Positions 46,501 through 53,630 of a stretch of 64,000 bases of DNA are shown here, in pieces; within the stretch, counting starts at the first letter, position 1, and the number at the start of each line of letters is the position of its first letter. The DNA lies in the NCBI GenBank assembly GCA_021737785.1, contig JAIPDI010000021.1, forward strand, positions 23,154 to 87,153, in the 5' to 3' direction. The notes under the pieces were generated by a model that searched no databases, was not told the origin of the DNA, and saw nothing but the letters and a program-made list of their open reading frames with translations. The position numbers and the translations under genes were made by a program. The DNA is from Deltaproteobacteria bacterium (GTDB lineage Bacteria > Desulfobacterota > DSM-4660 > Desulfatiglandales > Desulfatiglandaceae).

Positions 46501-47044
46501 CCCGTACCGAGTAATCTCCCCGGTCTTCCACCAGGGAGGTCCGCAGATAGCCGTTGACTTCGAGCCGCCGGATAAAGCGCTCTCTGTCCACCTCCTCTCC
46601 GGGTTCGAGGTATTCGAGGGAATCGAGGAGCGATTCCTTGGGCATGATCCGGAAACAGAGCGCCTCGATGGAGGTGACGACAATCGGATTTGGGTCGGAG
46701 GTGAGGGCATACAGGGCCCGGATTCGTCGGGTGATCAGCTCCCGGTGCGGGCTGAGCCCGGTCAGGGGAGACATGTCATAGGGGAAAAACTGATGGAGCC
46801 TCAGGTCCGAGGCGGTCTCGTCGGCCTCCGGGCCGCTCATGAAGAATTGAAGGGCCTTGTAGAGCCGTTCTGCGCCCTTTCTGTCCGGAAGGACGGCCAG
46901 GCAGGGTCTGTGGAGACCGGTCAGGACCCGGGCGAAGAAATAGGCCTCCGCCGAGCCCGAGAGGCCGACAACGGCCATGGACCCGGCGCCCGTATCCAAC
47001 CAGTCTTTCAGGGTATCAATATCCGGATGGTGATGAACCGACAT
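43556..47044 (-). CDS. mfd: transcription-repair coupling factor Mfd
   Basis: 1162 residues. UvrB-like N-domains come first, then the CarD-like RNA-polymerase-interacting domain (LKAGDLVVHEEHGIGRYGGL), the translocase motor with Walker A GDVGFGKTE, Walker B IIDEEQRFGV and helicase motif VI region GRVGRAKEKAYAYL, and the TRCF C-terminal domain. Mfd removes stalled RNA polymerase and recruits UvrA. The exact start is uncertain: ATG 47044 gives the usual length, ATG 47092 adds 16 residues, and no start has a convincing ribosome site. Confidence 0.95.
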   Translation of the reverse strand: MSVHHHPDIDTLKDWLDTGAGSMAVVGLSGSAEAYFFARVLTGLHRPCLAVLPDRKGAERLYKALQFFMSGPEADETASDLRLHQFFPYDMSPLTGLSPHRELITRRIRALYALTSDPNPIVVTSIEALCFRIMPKESLLDSLEYLEPGEEVDRERFIRRLEVNGYLRTSLVEDRGDYSVRGGVIDIFSPLYPLPVRLEFWGDRLESIRQFDPVSQRSQGPLNEMILLPASEVIMDQPNVQRARSLGRLPGSEPGAGFPGQEAWLNHFYSRLDTLFHYLPQNGVLSLFDPYRMESEARKADKRFQKDQERFREDATKKGVPFPDLEGVFVPFPEIDRQFQSRQRMGFSQLNLEEGPAPDHTLIIQGRFQLEGDLELRLTGSGRVSMAPFAQKVASWLAARSRVVITCSTEQQAKRLKEILANYDIQAERVVRGWDQIPAHAGLSLCLGRLAKGFAWPDIGLYVVSEDDIFGAKAVKGPSKRRPRKDGLSWSSFSQLKAGDLVVHEEHGIGRYGGLVTMEIVRKMNDFVIVEYADNSKLYIPADRVSILQKYAGADEALPKLDQLGGNAWNIVKQKAKKSVRKIARQLVELYALRKYRNGFAFSPPDNYYREFEATFEHEETDDQIKAIEDVLSDLCSERPMDRLVCGDVGFGKTEIAVRAAFKTVSDGKQVAFLVPTTVLAEQHFETFKQRMAPFSIEVGVLSRFKTRREQAETVGRLRSGKIDVVIGTHRILQKDIKFADLGLMIIDEEQRFGVRQKETLKKYRALVDVLAITATPVPRTLQMSMIGVRDLTVIETPPQDRQAIETYLSPYDESLIIRAIESEIERGGQTFFVHNRVRTIEVTADRLRKLVPRARLAVAHGQMKSRELEETMLRFLHKEIDVLVCTTIIESGLDIPSANTIIINQADRLGLAQIYQLRGRVGRAKEKAYAYLMISDGSVLTRDAEKRLKALMDFSNLGAGLHLAMHDLRIRGGGNILGFSQSGHISAIGYELYIKLIERAVAELKGKEWQDDINPEINIDIPAYLPASYVMDMDVRLNLYRRLSSLIDPSELKEIIEEIKDRFGPPPEEVVHLFGLMSLRLLLKRLRISKLDMGSDSLTLTLPEDTAIHAEDLVRRIHASPRKYRLLPDNRLRISVKSFSFPDDLDKVAKEMAALGVDEDG

Positions 47045-47648
47045 AGATGACTGACAATTTATGGGGCCTGGCCCCGATTTAAGTATGGACATGGTGGAAT
47101 ACCGGAGGAATGGGCAAGAGGAATGAAAAGCATCATTCCCGGCGCCATTGTTCCGGATCCACAGCACTGACAACCGATACCAAAGATGCATGATGACAAC
47201 GAGGTGTCATCGCTCCGAGACGTCAAATTATGGGTGATGGGCGTGCCCGGTTTCGGCCTCCCCCCTACTGCCCCTGGCTGTTTCATTCCCACTGCCGATG
47301 GGACAGGGAGCTGCATGGGGTGCCTTATTATTGGAGGACGTGACAAGAAAGGGGCGTTGACCTTTGCATCTTATCCTTTGTCTACAGAGACAACTATAAG
47401 GGATTCCGGTTCCCATGTCAAGAATGTCCCGGGGCCGCGGGATCCTGCGCCGCGAATCCCCGGTCATGATCTTTACGGAGAAAGGCTTTTCATGGTATGG
47501 TGTCCGACAGGATGTGTTCGAGTCCGGGCTGAAGATCGGCCTGTTTTGTTTAAGATCTTTTCAGGTGATCGAAAAGAGATATGGCATATCCCTGGGATCT
47601 TCTGTCTCAGGAAGGCCCTTTTTTTCTTTCAGACACCGGGGAGTGCAA
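47045..47648. other. 604-bp divergent intergenic region
   Basis: The region separates mfd from the FAD dehydrogenase. Long open frames cross it but none has protein-like composition or a ribosome site. Upstream starts of mfd (47092, 47191) fall within it. No promoter could be assigned confidently. Confidence 0.35.
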
Positions 47649-48995
47649 ATGGACTATGACGTGATTATCGTCGGGGCCGGCCCGGCAGGCATTTTTGCGG
47701 CACTGACCCTTGCAGACATGGGGGTTCCGCGTGTGCTTCTCCTTGAGAGAGGAAAAGATCTCAGCCTGCGCAGGCACCACAGTGTGGAGGACCGGCTCTG
47801 CGGATGGGGCGGCGCCGGCGCCTTCAGCGACGGAAAGCTGACCCTTTCCAGAGAGATCGGAGGGGTCTTGGGGGATTTCATCGGCCCGAGAGACCTTCAG
47901 GGCCTGCTGGAGCACACAGACGGGATGTATGTGGCGCACGGGGCCCCGGACCGCATCTTTGGCGAGGACTGGGTGCAGGTGGAGGCCCTGGCCGATCAGG
48001 CCAAACTGGCGGATCTTGAACTGATACCCAACCGCATCCGGCATATCGGCACTGAAAACTGCCCGATTGTACTGGAGCGGTTTCGGGCGTCCCTGGCCGG
48101 GCGGGTCGAGATACGTACGCAAACCGGGGTCAGGGACATCCTGGTGGACCAGGGAAGGGTCCAGGGGGTGCGGCTGGTCGACGGTCAATGTGTCCACGGG
48201 AGGTTTGTGGTGGTGGCACCGGGCAGATCCGGGGCCCCCTGGATGAAAAAGCAGGCAGAGGCCCTGGGCCTGAGGACCCGTTCCACTTCCGTGGACATCG
48301 GCGTGCGCGTGGAACTCCCGGCCCCGGTCCTCAAGACGATTACCGACGCCACCTATGAATCCAAACTGGTCCACTATTCGAAAACCTTTGACGAGAAGGT
48401 CCGGACCTTTTGCATGAATCCCTACGGTGAGGTGGTGACCGAAGAAAACGACGGCATCATCTCGGTAAACGGACACAGCTATGCTGAAAAAAGGAGCGAG
48501 AACACCAATTTTGCCATCCTGGTGAGCAGCTTCTTTACCGAGCCGTTTGATGACCCCATCGCCTATGGCCGGGATATCGCCAGACTTGCGAACCTGCTGG
48601 GCGGGGGCGTCATTATCCAGCGGCTGGGGGATCTTCTGGCAGGGAGACGCAGCACCCCGAAGCGGATCGACCGCTGTCTCACCAAGCCGACCCTGAGCGA
48701 CGCCACGCCGGGGGATTTGAGTTTTGTTTTTCCCTACCGCCATCTCCTGAGCATTATTGAAATGCTCCAGGCCCTCGACCGGATCGCCCCAGGGGTCTAT
48801 TCGCGGCATACGCTCCTGTATGGCGTAGAAGTGAAGTTCTACTCCAACCGGGCGGACATATCGGCTGAAATGGAGACGGCCATCCACAACCTCTTCGTGG
48901 TGGGAGACGGGGCGGGCATCACCCGGGGCCTGCTTCAGGCCTCGGCCAGCGGTACGCTTGCGGCAAGGGCCATTGGGAAGCGGATGGCGGCATGA
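47649..48995 (+). CDS. FAD-dependent dehydrogenase (uncharacterised NAD(P)/FAD type)
   Basis: 448 residues. N-terminal dinucleotide motif VIIVGAGPAGIFAAL binds FAD. Family features include CGWGGAGAFSDGKLTL near residue 58, an active-site-like segment FCMNPYGEVVTEENDG and a C-terminal FAD motif NLFVVGDGAGITRGLLQASASG. This pattern is that of the widespread uncharacterised FAD-dehydrogenase family COG2509; the substrate is unknown. ATG 47649 follows GGGGAG 6 nt upstream; the frame upstream (from 47415) is not protein-like. Confidence 0.85.
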   Translation: MDYDVIIVGAGPAGIFAALTLADMGVPRVLLLERGKDLSLRRHHSVEDRLCGWGGAGAFSDGKLTLSREIGGVLGDFIGPRDLQGLLEHTDGMYVAHGAPDRIFGEDWVQVEALADQAKLADLELIPNRIRHIGTENCPIVLERFRASLAGRVEIRTQTGVRDILVDQGRVQGVRLVDGQCVHGRFVVVAPGRSGAPWMKKQAEALGLRTRSTSVDIGVRVELPAPVLKTITDATYESKLVHYSKTFDEKVRTFCMNPYGEVVTEENDGIISVNGHSYAEKRSENTNFAILVSSFFTEPFDDPIAYGRDIARLANLLGGGVIIQRLGDLLAGRRSTPKRIDRCLTKPTLSDATPGDLSFVFPYRHLLSIIEMLQALDRIAPGVYSRHTLLYGVEVKFYSNRADISAEMETAIHNLFVVGDGAGITRGLLQASASGTLAARAIGKRMAA

Positions 48996-49097
48996 TCCGG
49001 ATTGCACGGGCGTCTCTTGCCGGGATCTTTCTGAAATGCATCGGTAATGTTCGGACCCGCCGGGAGTGAGCCGCAGGCGGTTCTTGAGAGGTGGCAA

Positions 49098-49889
49098 ATG
49101 ACTAAAAAGGAGATGAAATTCTTTGTCCTGACCCGGAAGAACCCGAAGCTGAAACAGCTGGTTCATCAAATCAACGAAGATGCGGAACTGTTTCAACTGT
49201 GGAAGTGCGCCAATGTGAATGCCGTGGATCGGGGCGGCATCAGCGACCATGGTGAAATCCATATCCGCATCGTGGCCAATGCCGCCTTGAAAATGCTTCG
49301 ACTGCTGGCCAAGGGAGGCATCTCCCCCAGCGTGGTGAAAGATCACGGTCTGAAACAAGAGGATGGGGAGCTTATCGTGGTCCTTGCCGCATGCCTCCAT
49401 GACATCGGAATCGCCGTGCACAGGTCCCATCACGAGCAATACAGCCTTTTCCTGGCCTATTCCAAGGCCCGTCAGCTCTTAAAGGACATCTATGAAGAGC
49501 CTGATCTCACCACCATCACCTCGGAGGTGTTGCACGCCATTGTCAGCCATGCCGCCGGGGAAACCTGTCTGACCATCGAAGCCGGAGTGCTCAAGGTGGC
49601 CGATGCCCTGGACATGACCGAAGGCCGTTCGCGCATCCCCTTTGAAACCGGCCGGGTCAACATTCATTCCATCTCGGCCCGGGCCGTGGATTCGGTGGAG
49701 ATTGAAAAAGGCCTGGATCGTCCGGTAAAATTGACGATTTCCCTGGCCAATTCAGCGGGGATTTTTCAGCTGGATGAACTTCTGCGCCACAAACTCAAGA
49801 ATTCCAGCATTGCCGATTATGTGGAAATTACGGCCAGCATCGAGGGCGAAACCGAGCGTAAAATTCTGGAAATTTATAAACCGCAATAA
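49098..49889 (+). CDS. HD-domain phosphohydrolase
   Basis: 263 residues, cytoplasmic. HD-type metal ligands: SDHGEIHIRIVANAALKML near residue 55, then LAACLHDIGIAVHRSHHEQ with the paired HD, and a later DALDMTEG. This is the HD superfamily of metal-dependent phosphohydrolases, often acting on nucleotides; the substrate is unknown. A C-terminal ~70-residue beta domain (LTISLANSAGIFQLDELL) follows. Start ATG 49098 has GAGAGGTGG upstream. It stands alone, about 100 bp downstream of the FAD enzyme. Confidence 0.85.
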   Translation: MTKKEMKFFVLTRKNPKLKQLVHQINEDAELFQLWKCANVNAVDRGGISDHGEIHIRIVANAALKMLRLLAKGGISPSVVKDHGLKQEDGELIVVLAACLHDIGIAVHRSHHEQYSLFLAYSKARQLLKDIYEEPDLTTITSEVLHAIVSHAAGETCLTIEAGVLKVADALDMTEGRSRIPFETGRVNIHSISARAVDSVEIEKGLDRPVKLTISLANSAGIFQLDELLRHKLKNSSIADYVEITASIEGETERKILEIYKPQ

Positions 49890-50034
49890 GGGTAACGCGG
49901 CGGGGCCGCAACCACAAGAGGTCTCGCGCAAGAGGGCAGATTGCCGAGAAGAGGCGGAAGAGGTGCTGGTGTGAAGGGAAACAGAGCCTCACCTATCTCC
50001 GCCCGGGATATGGATTCGGCAGAAAGGAACTATT

Positions 50035-50307
50035 ATGAAAGACAACGATCATCAAGTACGTGAGCCGCTTCCCGAGGCTTTTGCGTCCGAGGACGAGGCA
50101 GGGGAATTCTGGGACACGCACAGCACCTCCGACTACGAAGAATATCTGGAACCTGTCGATGCGGTCATCGATATCAGGCGCAGAAGATTCGAGATAGAGG
50201 TCGACCAGGAAACATTCTACGCCCTGAATGAATATGCCAGGAAGATCAACGTGCCCGTGAAGAGAGTGGCCAGCAATATCTTAAAGGAAAATATATCCTC
50301 TCTTTAG
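50035..50307 (+). CDS. CopG/BrnA-type antitoxin, apparently orphan
   Basis: 90 residues, acidic N-terminus and a basic/hydrophobic C-terminal ribbon-helix-helix-like end. The N-terminal segment FASEDEAGEFWDTHSTSDYEEYLEPVDAVID is characteristic of CopG-like antitoxins, which bind DNA as RHH dimers and neutralise a toxin encoded next door. No plausible toxin lies within 500 bp on either side, so it may be a solitary or displaced antitoxin. AAAGGAACT precedes the ATG. It marks the start of the accessory-gene part of the window. Confidence 0.7.
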   Translation: MKDNDHQVREPLPEAFASEDEAGEFWDTHSTSDYEEYLEPVDAVIDIRRRRFEIEVDQETFYALNEYARKINVPVKRVASNILKENISSL

Positions 50308-50812
50308 TGGGTGAAGCCCCCATGATAACCTGGTATTTGCGCGGCTAATCCGAAACCACAAGAATGCGATCCTCAAGGCCAGCTTCCCGGTCTCTCGCGA
50401 CTTCCCCCTGGCATTCCTCATGGACCACACCCTCTGAAACCGGGCGACGGCCGCAGGGGCAAGCTAAAAACCAACGTAAACAATATGACGCCCTCTTCCC
50501 GTTTCGTGATGTTGTTGAGTTCCGTGGACAAAACGCATCTTTGCGAAAAAAAGCTCCAGCCTTGTGACCGTATATGACAATCCCGCATGGCAGGATAGCC
50601 GGGAGTCAATTGCCAGGAGTCGGAAATCGGTGCAGCCCTGGTTATCTGCCCGCTTTTCGACGGTATTCGGGCATGGATCCGGGATGTTTCTGTTGACATT
50701 ACCTGTATGGCCGACTATGAAACCTCAGACAAGCTTCATTATCCGGTGTCCTTTTTTCAACCCCACTGTAATAAGCAATCAGCATCCAGCAACGAGCGTT
50801 CAACATCCAGCC
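50308..50812. other. 505-bp intergenic region with AGCATCCAGC repeats
   Basis: No convincing gene. At 50775-50811, just before the methyltransferase, short repeats of the form CAGCATCCAGC/CAACATCCAGC recur; similar words appear at 52297-52325 and 53318-53357. Confidence 0.4.
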
Positions 50813-51379
50813 ATGGTTGACTATTACGAGCAAAATTACCTTGAATACCACGCATCGACCTTTGGGATCGACCCCTTTTCATTCCTCAATCCCCTTGTAC
50901 AGAGGCTTCCCCCTTCAGCGACCATCCTGGATGTGGGGTGCGGTTCGGGCCGTGACATGCGGTGGTTCAAGGAGCGGGGGTTCAGGCCCATGGGGCTGGA
51001 GCAGTCTCCGACCATAGCCGCTATGGCCCGCAACCACTCCGGTTGTCCGGTCCTGGAGGTCGACTTTGAGACATATGATTTTTCCGCTCTCTCGTTCGAT
51101 TCCCTATTGCTAGTGGGCGCCCTGGTCCATGTTGCGCATGAGCGGTTTGAGCATATTCTAAAGGCACTTCGTCCGGCCGGCCACGCCCTCATTACCCTCA
51201 AAGAGGGCCGAAACCTGACAGAAACATCCCACGGCCGTACCTTCTACCTGTGGCAGGACCAGGATCTCCGACAGATATTCGCAGATCTGAACCTCGCGGT
51301 CATGGATTTTTCGCGTGACGTCTCCAAGGTCCGCGACACCGACATCTGGCTCGGATATGTGCTGCAAAAAACGATCTGA
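50813..51379 (+). CDS. class I SAM-dependent methyltransferase
   Basis: 188 residues. Motif I ILDVGCGSGRDMRW, motif II-like VLEVDFETYDF and motif IV SLLLVGALVHVAHERF are those of class I methyltransferases acting on small molecules. The N-terminus (MVDYYEQNYLEYHASTF) is family-like and sets the start at 50813, although no strong ribosome site precedes it, only the AGCATCCAGC repeat. The substrate is unknown. It is followed at 185 bp by hicA. Confidence 0.8.
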   Translation: MVDYYEQNYLEYHASTFGIDPFSFLNPLVQRLPPSATILDVGCGSGRDMRWFKERGFRPMGLEQSPTIAAMARNHSGCPVLEVDFETYDFSALSFDSLLLVGALVHVAHERFEHILKALRPAGHALITLKEGRNLTETSHGRTFYLWQDQDLRQIFADLNLAVMDFSRDVSKVRDTDIWLGYVLQKTI

Positions 51380-51564
51380 TATTCGTATGGATAGGGATAT
51401 TCGTGGTTGGTGAGGCAGTTGAAAAGGCCGAGGTGGTTGCAATTTGCGACCACCTCTCCGAGATTAAATCCTCGGCTGTGGCGCGATGCCGTTAGGTTTG
51501 CCTGGTTAAGAGGGAGAGTCTCTTTGCATTTGAAGAATGATATCAAAAGTAGTATCTTAGAGCC

Positions 51565-51834
51565 ATGAACAAAAGACAGAGGAGATCGCTTGAGAAAATT
51601 TTCGAACGTCCTACCCGTGCCGACATAGCATGGACCGAGATCCAATCGCTGCTCGGGGCGCTCGGTGCCGATATCCGAGAAGGAAGCGGTTCAAGGATAC
51701 GCGTTGTCTTGAGAAATCATGTTCTGAACATGCATAAACCCCATCCCCGAAAGGAATTGGGTAAATACGCCGTCGAACTTGTCAGAGATTTTTTGAAGAT
51801 TGCAGGAGAGGGTCATGACGAAAAACACGCTTAA
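51565..51834 (+). CDS. hicA: HicA-type toxin
   Basis: 89 residues of the HicA family of mRNA-cleaving toxins. The dsRBD-like core GADIREGSGSRIRVVL and HKPHPRKELGKYAVELVRDFLKIAG fit the variant with GSR-R in place of the GSHH motif; the catalytic His of the HicA from E. coli is not seen at that place, so activity is uncertain. It overlaps hicB by 20 nt, the normal toxin-first arrangement. The ribosome site is weak. Confidence 0.85.
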   Translation: MNKRQRRSLEKIFERPTRADIAWTEIQSLLGALGADIREGSGSRIRVVLRNHVLNMHKPHPRKELGKYAVELVRDFLKIAGEGHDEKHA

Positions 51835-52165
51835 ATACAAAGGATACACGGGAAACGTCCAATTTGATGCTGAAGGCCGCATTTTTCATGGCCGCGTTCT
51901 CGGATTAACAGACGTCATCGGCTTTGAAGGGGCCTCGGTTTCAGAACTGGAAAAGGATTTTCATGAAGCAATTGACGATTATCTGGAAACCTGCCGTGAG
52001 ATTGGCAAGGAACCGGAAAAGCCATTCTCCGGCCGGTTTGTTCTGCGAATCCCTTCGGAACTTCATTGTGCCATCTCTCTTGAGGCGAAAAGACAAAACA
52101 AAAGCATCAACCAGTGGATCGCCGAGACCTGCCGACAGGAAGTTTCAGATGCCATGCGTCAATGA
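51815..52165 (+). CDS. hicB: HicB-type antitoxin
   Basis: 116 residues. N-terminal partial RNase-H-like domain (YKGYTGNVQFDAEGRIFHGRVLGLTDVIGFEG) followed by a C-terminal ribbon-helix-helix (RIPSELHCAISLEAKRQNKSINQWIAETC), the standard HicB architecture. It neutralises HicA and represses the operon through the RHH domain. ATG 51815 follows GGAGAGGG; a start 15 nt earlier is less likely. Its gene overlaps hicA. Confidence 0.9.
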   Translation: MTKNTLKYKGYTGNVQFDAEGRIFHGRVLGLTDVIGFEGASVSELEKDFHEAIDDYLETCREIGKEPEKPFSGRFVLRIPSELHCAISLEAKRQNKSINQWIAETCRQEVSDAMRQ

Positions 52166-52598
52166 CATCAAACTGGACGAAAGGCATGATTGGACACACT
52201 GTCCCCGGGTAGAGCGAAACCCGACAACCGTTAACCGGGCAGAGGGTGAGAAGATGAGAAGGTGAGAAGGTCAGGTGCCCCTTCCAAAATTCCCCTATGA
52301 ACCATCAGCCATCAGCTAGGCTCCGCTTTCCCTTGACTAATTCAGCAGTTGGGGCTACATAACATTCGGCAGTCAACACCGACCCGGCTTTCTTCTTCCG
52401 TCCCTGATGCGGCATGAGGATTGGAAATGACCTGAAATATCACAAAAACCCCGTTATTCCAGTCAAATGGAAGCGGGGTTTTGTATTTTTGGCCATTGGA
52501 GGATGGGAAGCGCCCCGACTGTATTCTGCGACAAGATTAATCAAAAAAGGTCGTGAATATGGGCTGACAGCCACTTCAAATAGACGTAAGGAGCAAGT
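52166..52598. other. 433-bp region carrying repeat unit copy 1
   Basis: It contains purine-rich GAGAAGGTGAGAAGG words at 52249-52274, short CATCAGCCATCAGC repeats at 52302-52318, and the 164-bp unit at 52327-52490. No protein gene is evident. Confidence 0.5.
52327..52490 (+). ncRNA. repeated promoter-leader-terminator unit, copy 1 (candidate regulatory RNA)
   Basis: 164 bp, matching copy 2 (53358-53521) column by column without gaps; the first 27 bp are identical and the rest differs by scattered substitutions. TTGACT at 52333 and TACATA at 52356 are spaced by 17 nt. The 3' end is a two-tier hairpin, ACCCCG with CGGGGT enclosing TTCCA with TGGAA, followed by a T-rich run. The stems are conserved between copies while loop bases vary, as expected for functional RNA. 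It ends 109 nt before the ORF6N start. Confidence 0.55.
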
Positions 52599-53144
52599 AT
52601 GACAGACATTGTTCCCATTGAATCAATTATCAGCAAAATAATTTGGTTGCGAGGGGAAAAGGTTCTTCTGGATAGAGATGTGGCGGCGCTGTATGGGGTG
52701 GAAACAAGGGTATTGAAGCAGGCGGTAAAAAGAAATCTCAGGCGGTTCCCTCCGGATTTCATGTTAGAACTCACGAAAGATGAATTTGAGAATTGGAGAT
52801 CACAATTTGTGACCTCCAGTGGTGACAAGATGGGTTTAAGATATGCGCCCATGGCCTTCACGGAGCACGGTGTGGCGATGCTGTCGAGTGTTCTGAAAAG
52901 CGAACGTGCGATCGAGGTGAATATCGCCATTATTCGTGCCTTTGTCAGGCTCCGTCAAATGCTCGTTTCCCATGAGCGGCTTGCCCGTAAGCTGGAAGAA
53001 ATGGAAATGAATTATGATGAGCGGTTCAGGATTGTCTTTGAGGCCATTCAGCAGCTTGCAGCGCCGCCCGATCCCTCGAGAAAACGGATAGGTTTTGAAG
53101 TCGATGAGCCGAAACCGAGATATGGCAAAAAAGATAAAAAGTGA
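52599..53144 (+). CDS. ORF6N-domain protein
   Basis: 181 residues. N-terminal ORF6N domain ([62 protein letters not shown]), a DNA-binding domain of phage antirepressor-type proteins, followed by a helical segment ([24 protein letters not shown]) and a short basic tail. Usually found on phages, plasmids and defence islands, where it acts in transcriptional control; its target here is unknown. GTAAGGAGC precedes the ATG. It lies between the two copies of the 164-bp repeat. Confidence 0.88.
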   Translation: MTDIVPIESIISKIIWLRGEKVLLDRDVAALYGVETRVLKQAVKRNLRRFPPDFMLELTKDEFENWRSQFVTSSGDKMGLRYAPMAFTEHGVAMLSSVLKSERAIEVNIAIIRAFVRLRQMLVSHERLARKLEEMEMNYDERFRIVFEAIQQLAAPPDPSRKRIGFEVDEPKPRYGKKDKK

Positions 53145-53630
53145 ACAGTTATATCTCTGCGGAAGCCCTTTCTTCCGCAACCCGGTGGCCGACCGCGTGC
53201 GCTTCGGCCTGGTTCGCCACTTCTCGCACAAGGCCCAGGTGGCGGACAGGTCCAGTTTCGTGAATTTGGTGAGTTTGGTGGATAGAGGACGGAAGGTGAG
53301 GCGGCAAGGGGGTGCGTATCCAGATCCAGCATCTAGCATTCAGCGACCAGCATCCAGTTTCCCTTGACTAATTCAGCAGTTGGGAATACATAACACACGG
53401 CAGTCAACATCCACCCGGCGTCCTTTTTTCAGCCCGGGCAGGGGCAGGAGGATTTGAAATGGCCTGAAATATAACAAGAGCCCCGTCATTCCAGTCAGAT
53501 GGAAGCGGGGTTTTGCTTTTTGAGATTCCGATGAAAGCACGACTGCGGCATGTGGCTCCAGGTCTGGTACAAGTCAACAAAGTCACTAACGTGTCGTAAA
53601 TCTTGCATTGTTGCACAGGAAAGGCTAACA
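53145..53630. other. 486-bp region with repeat unit copy 2
   Basis: AGCATCTAGCATTCAGC-like short repeats (53318-53357) run directly into the second 164-bp unit (53358-53521). The remainder leads to the helicase start. No protein gene is evident. Confidence 0.5.
53358..53521 (+). ncRNA. repeated promoter-leader-terminator unit, copy 2 (candidate regulatory RNA)
   Basis: Second copy of the unit described for 52327-52490, same length and orientation. TTGACT is at 53364, TACATA at 53387, and the terminal hairpin GCCCCG...CGGGG with TTCCA/TGGAA is followed by TTTTGCTTTTT. It ends 110 nt before the helicase start, almost exactly the distance by which copy 1 precedes the ORF6N gene. Confidence 0.55.

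Noticed and set aside
47607..49439. 610-codon open frame antisense to the FAD and HD genes
   Set aside because: It spans two real genes on the other strand and their gap; shadow frame of GC-rich coding DNA.
50775..53357. CRISPR-like repeat arrays
   Set aside because: The short repeated words are irregular, without uniform spacers or cas genes.
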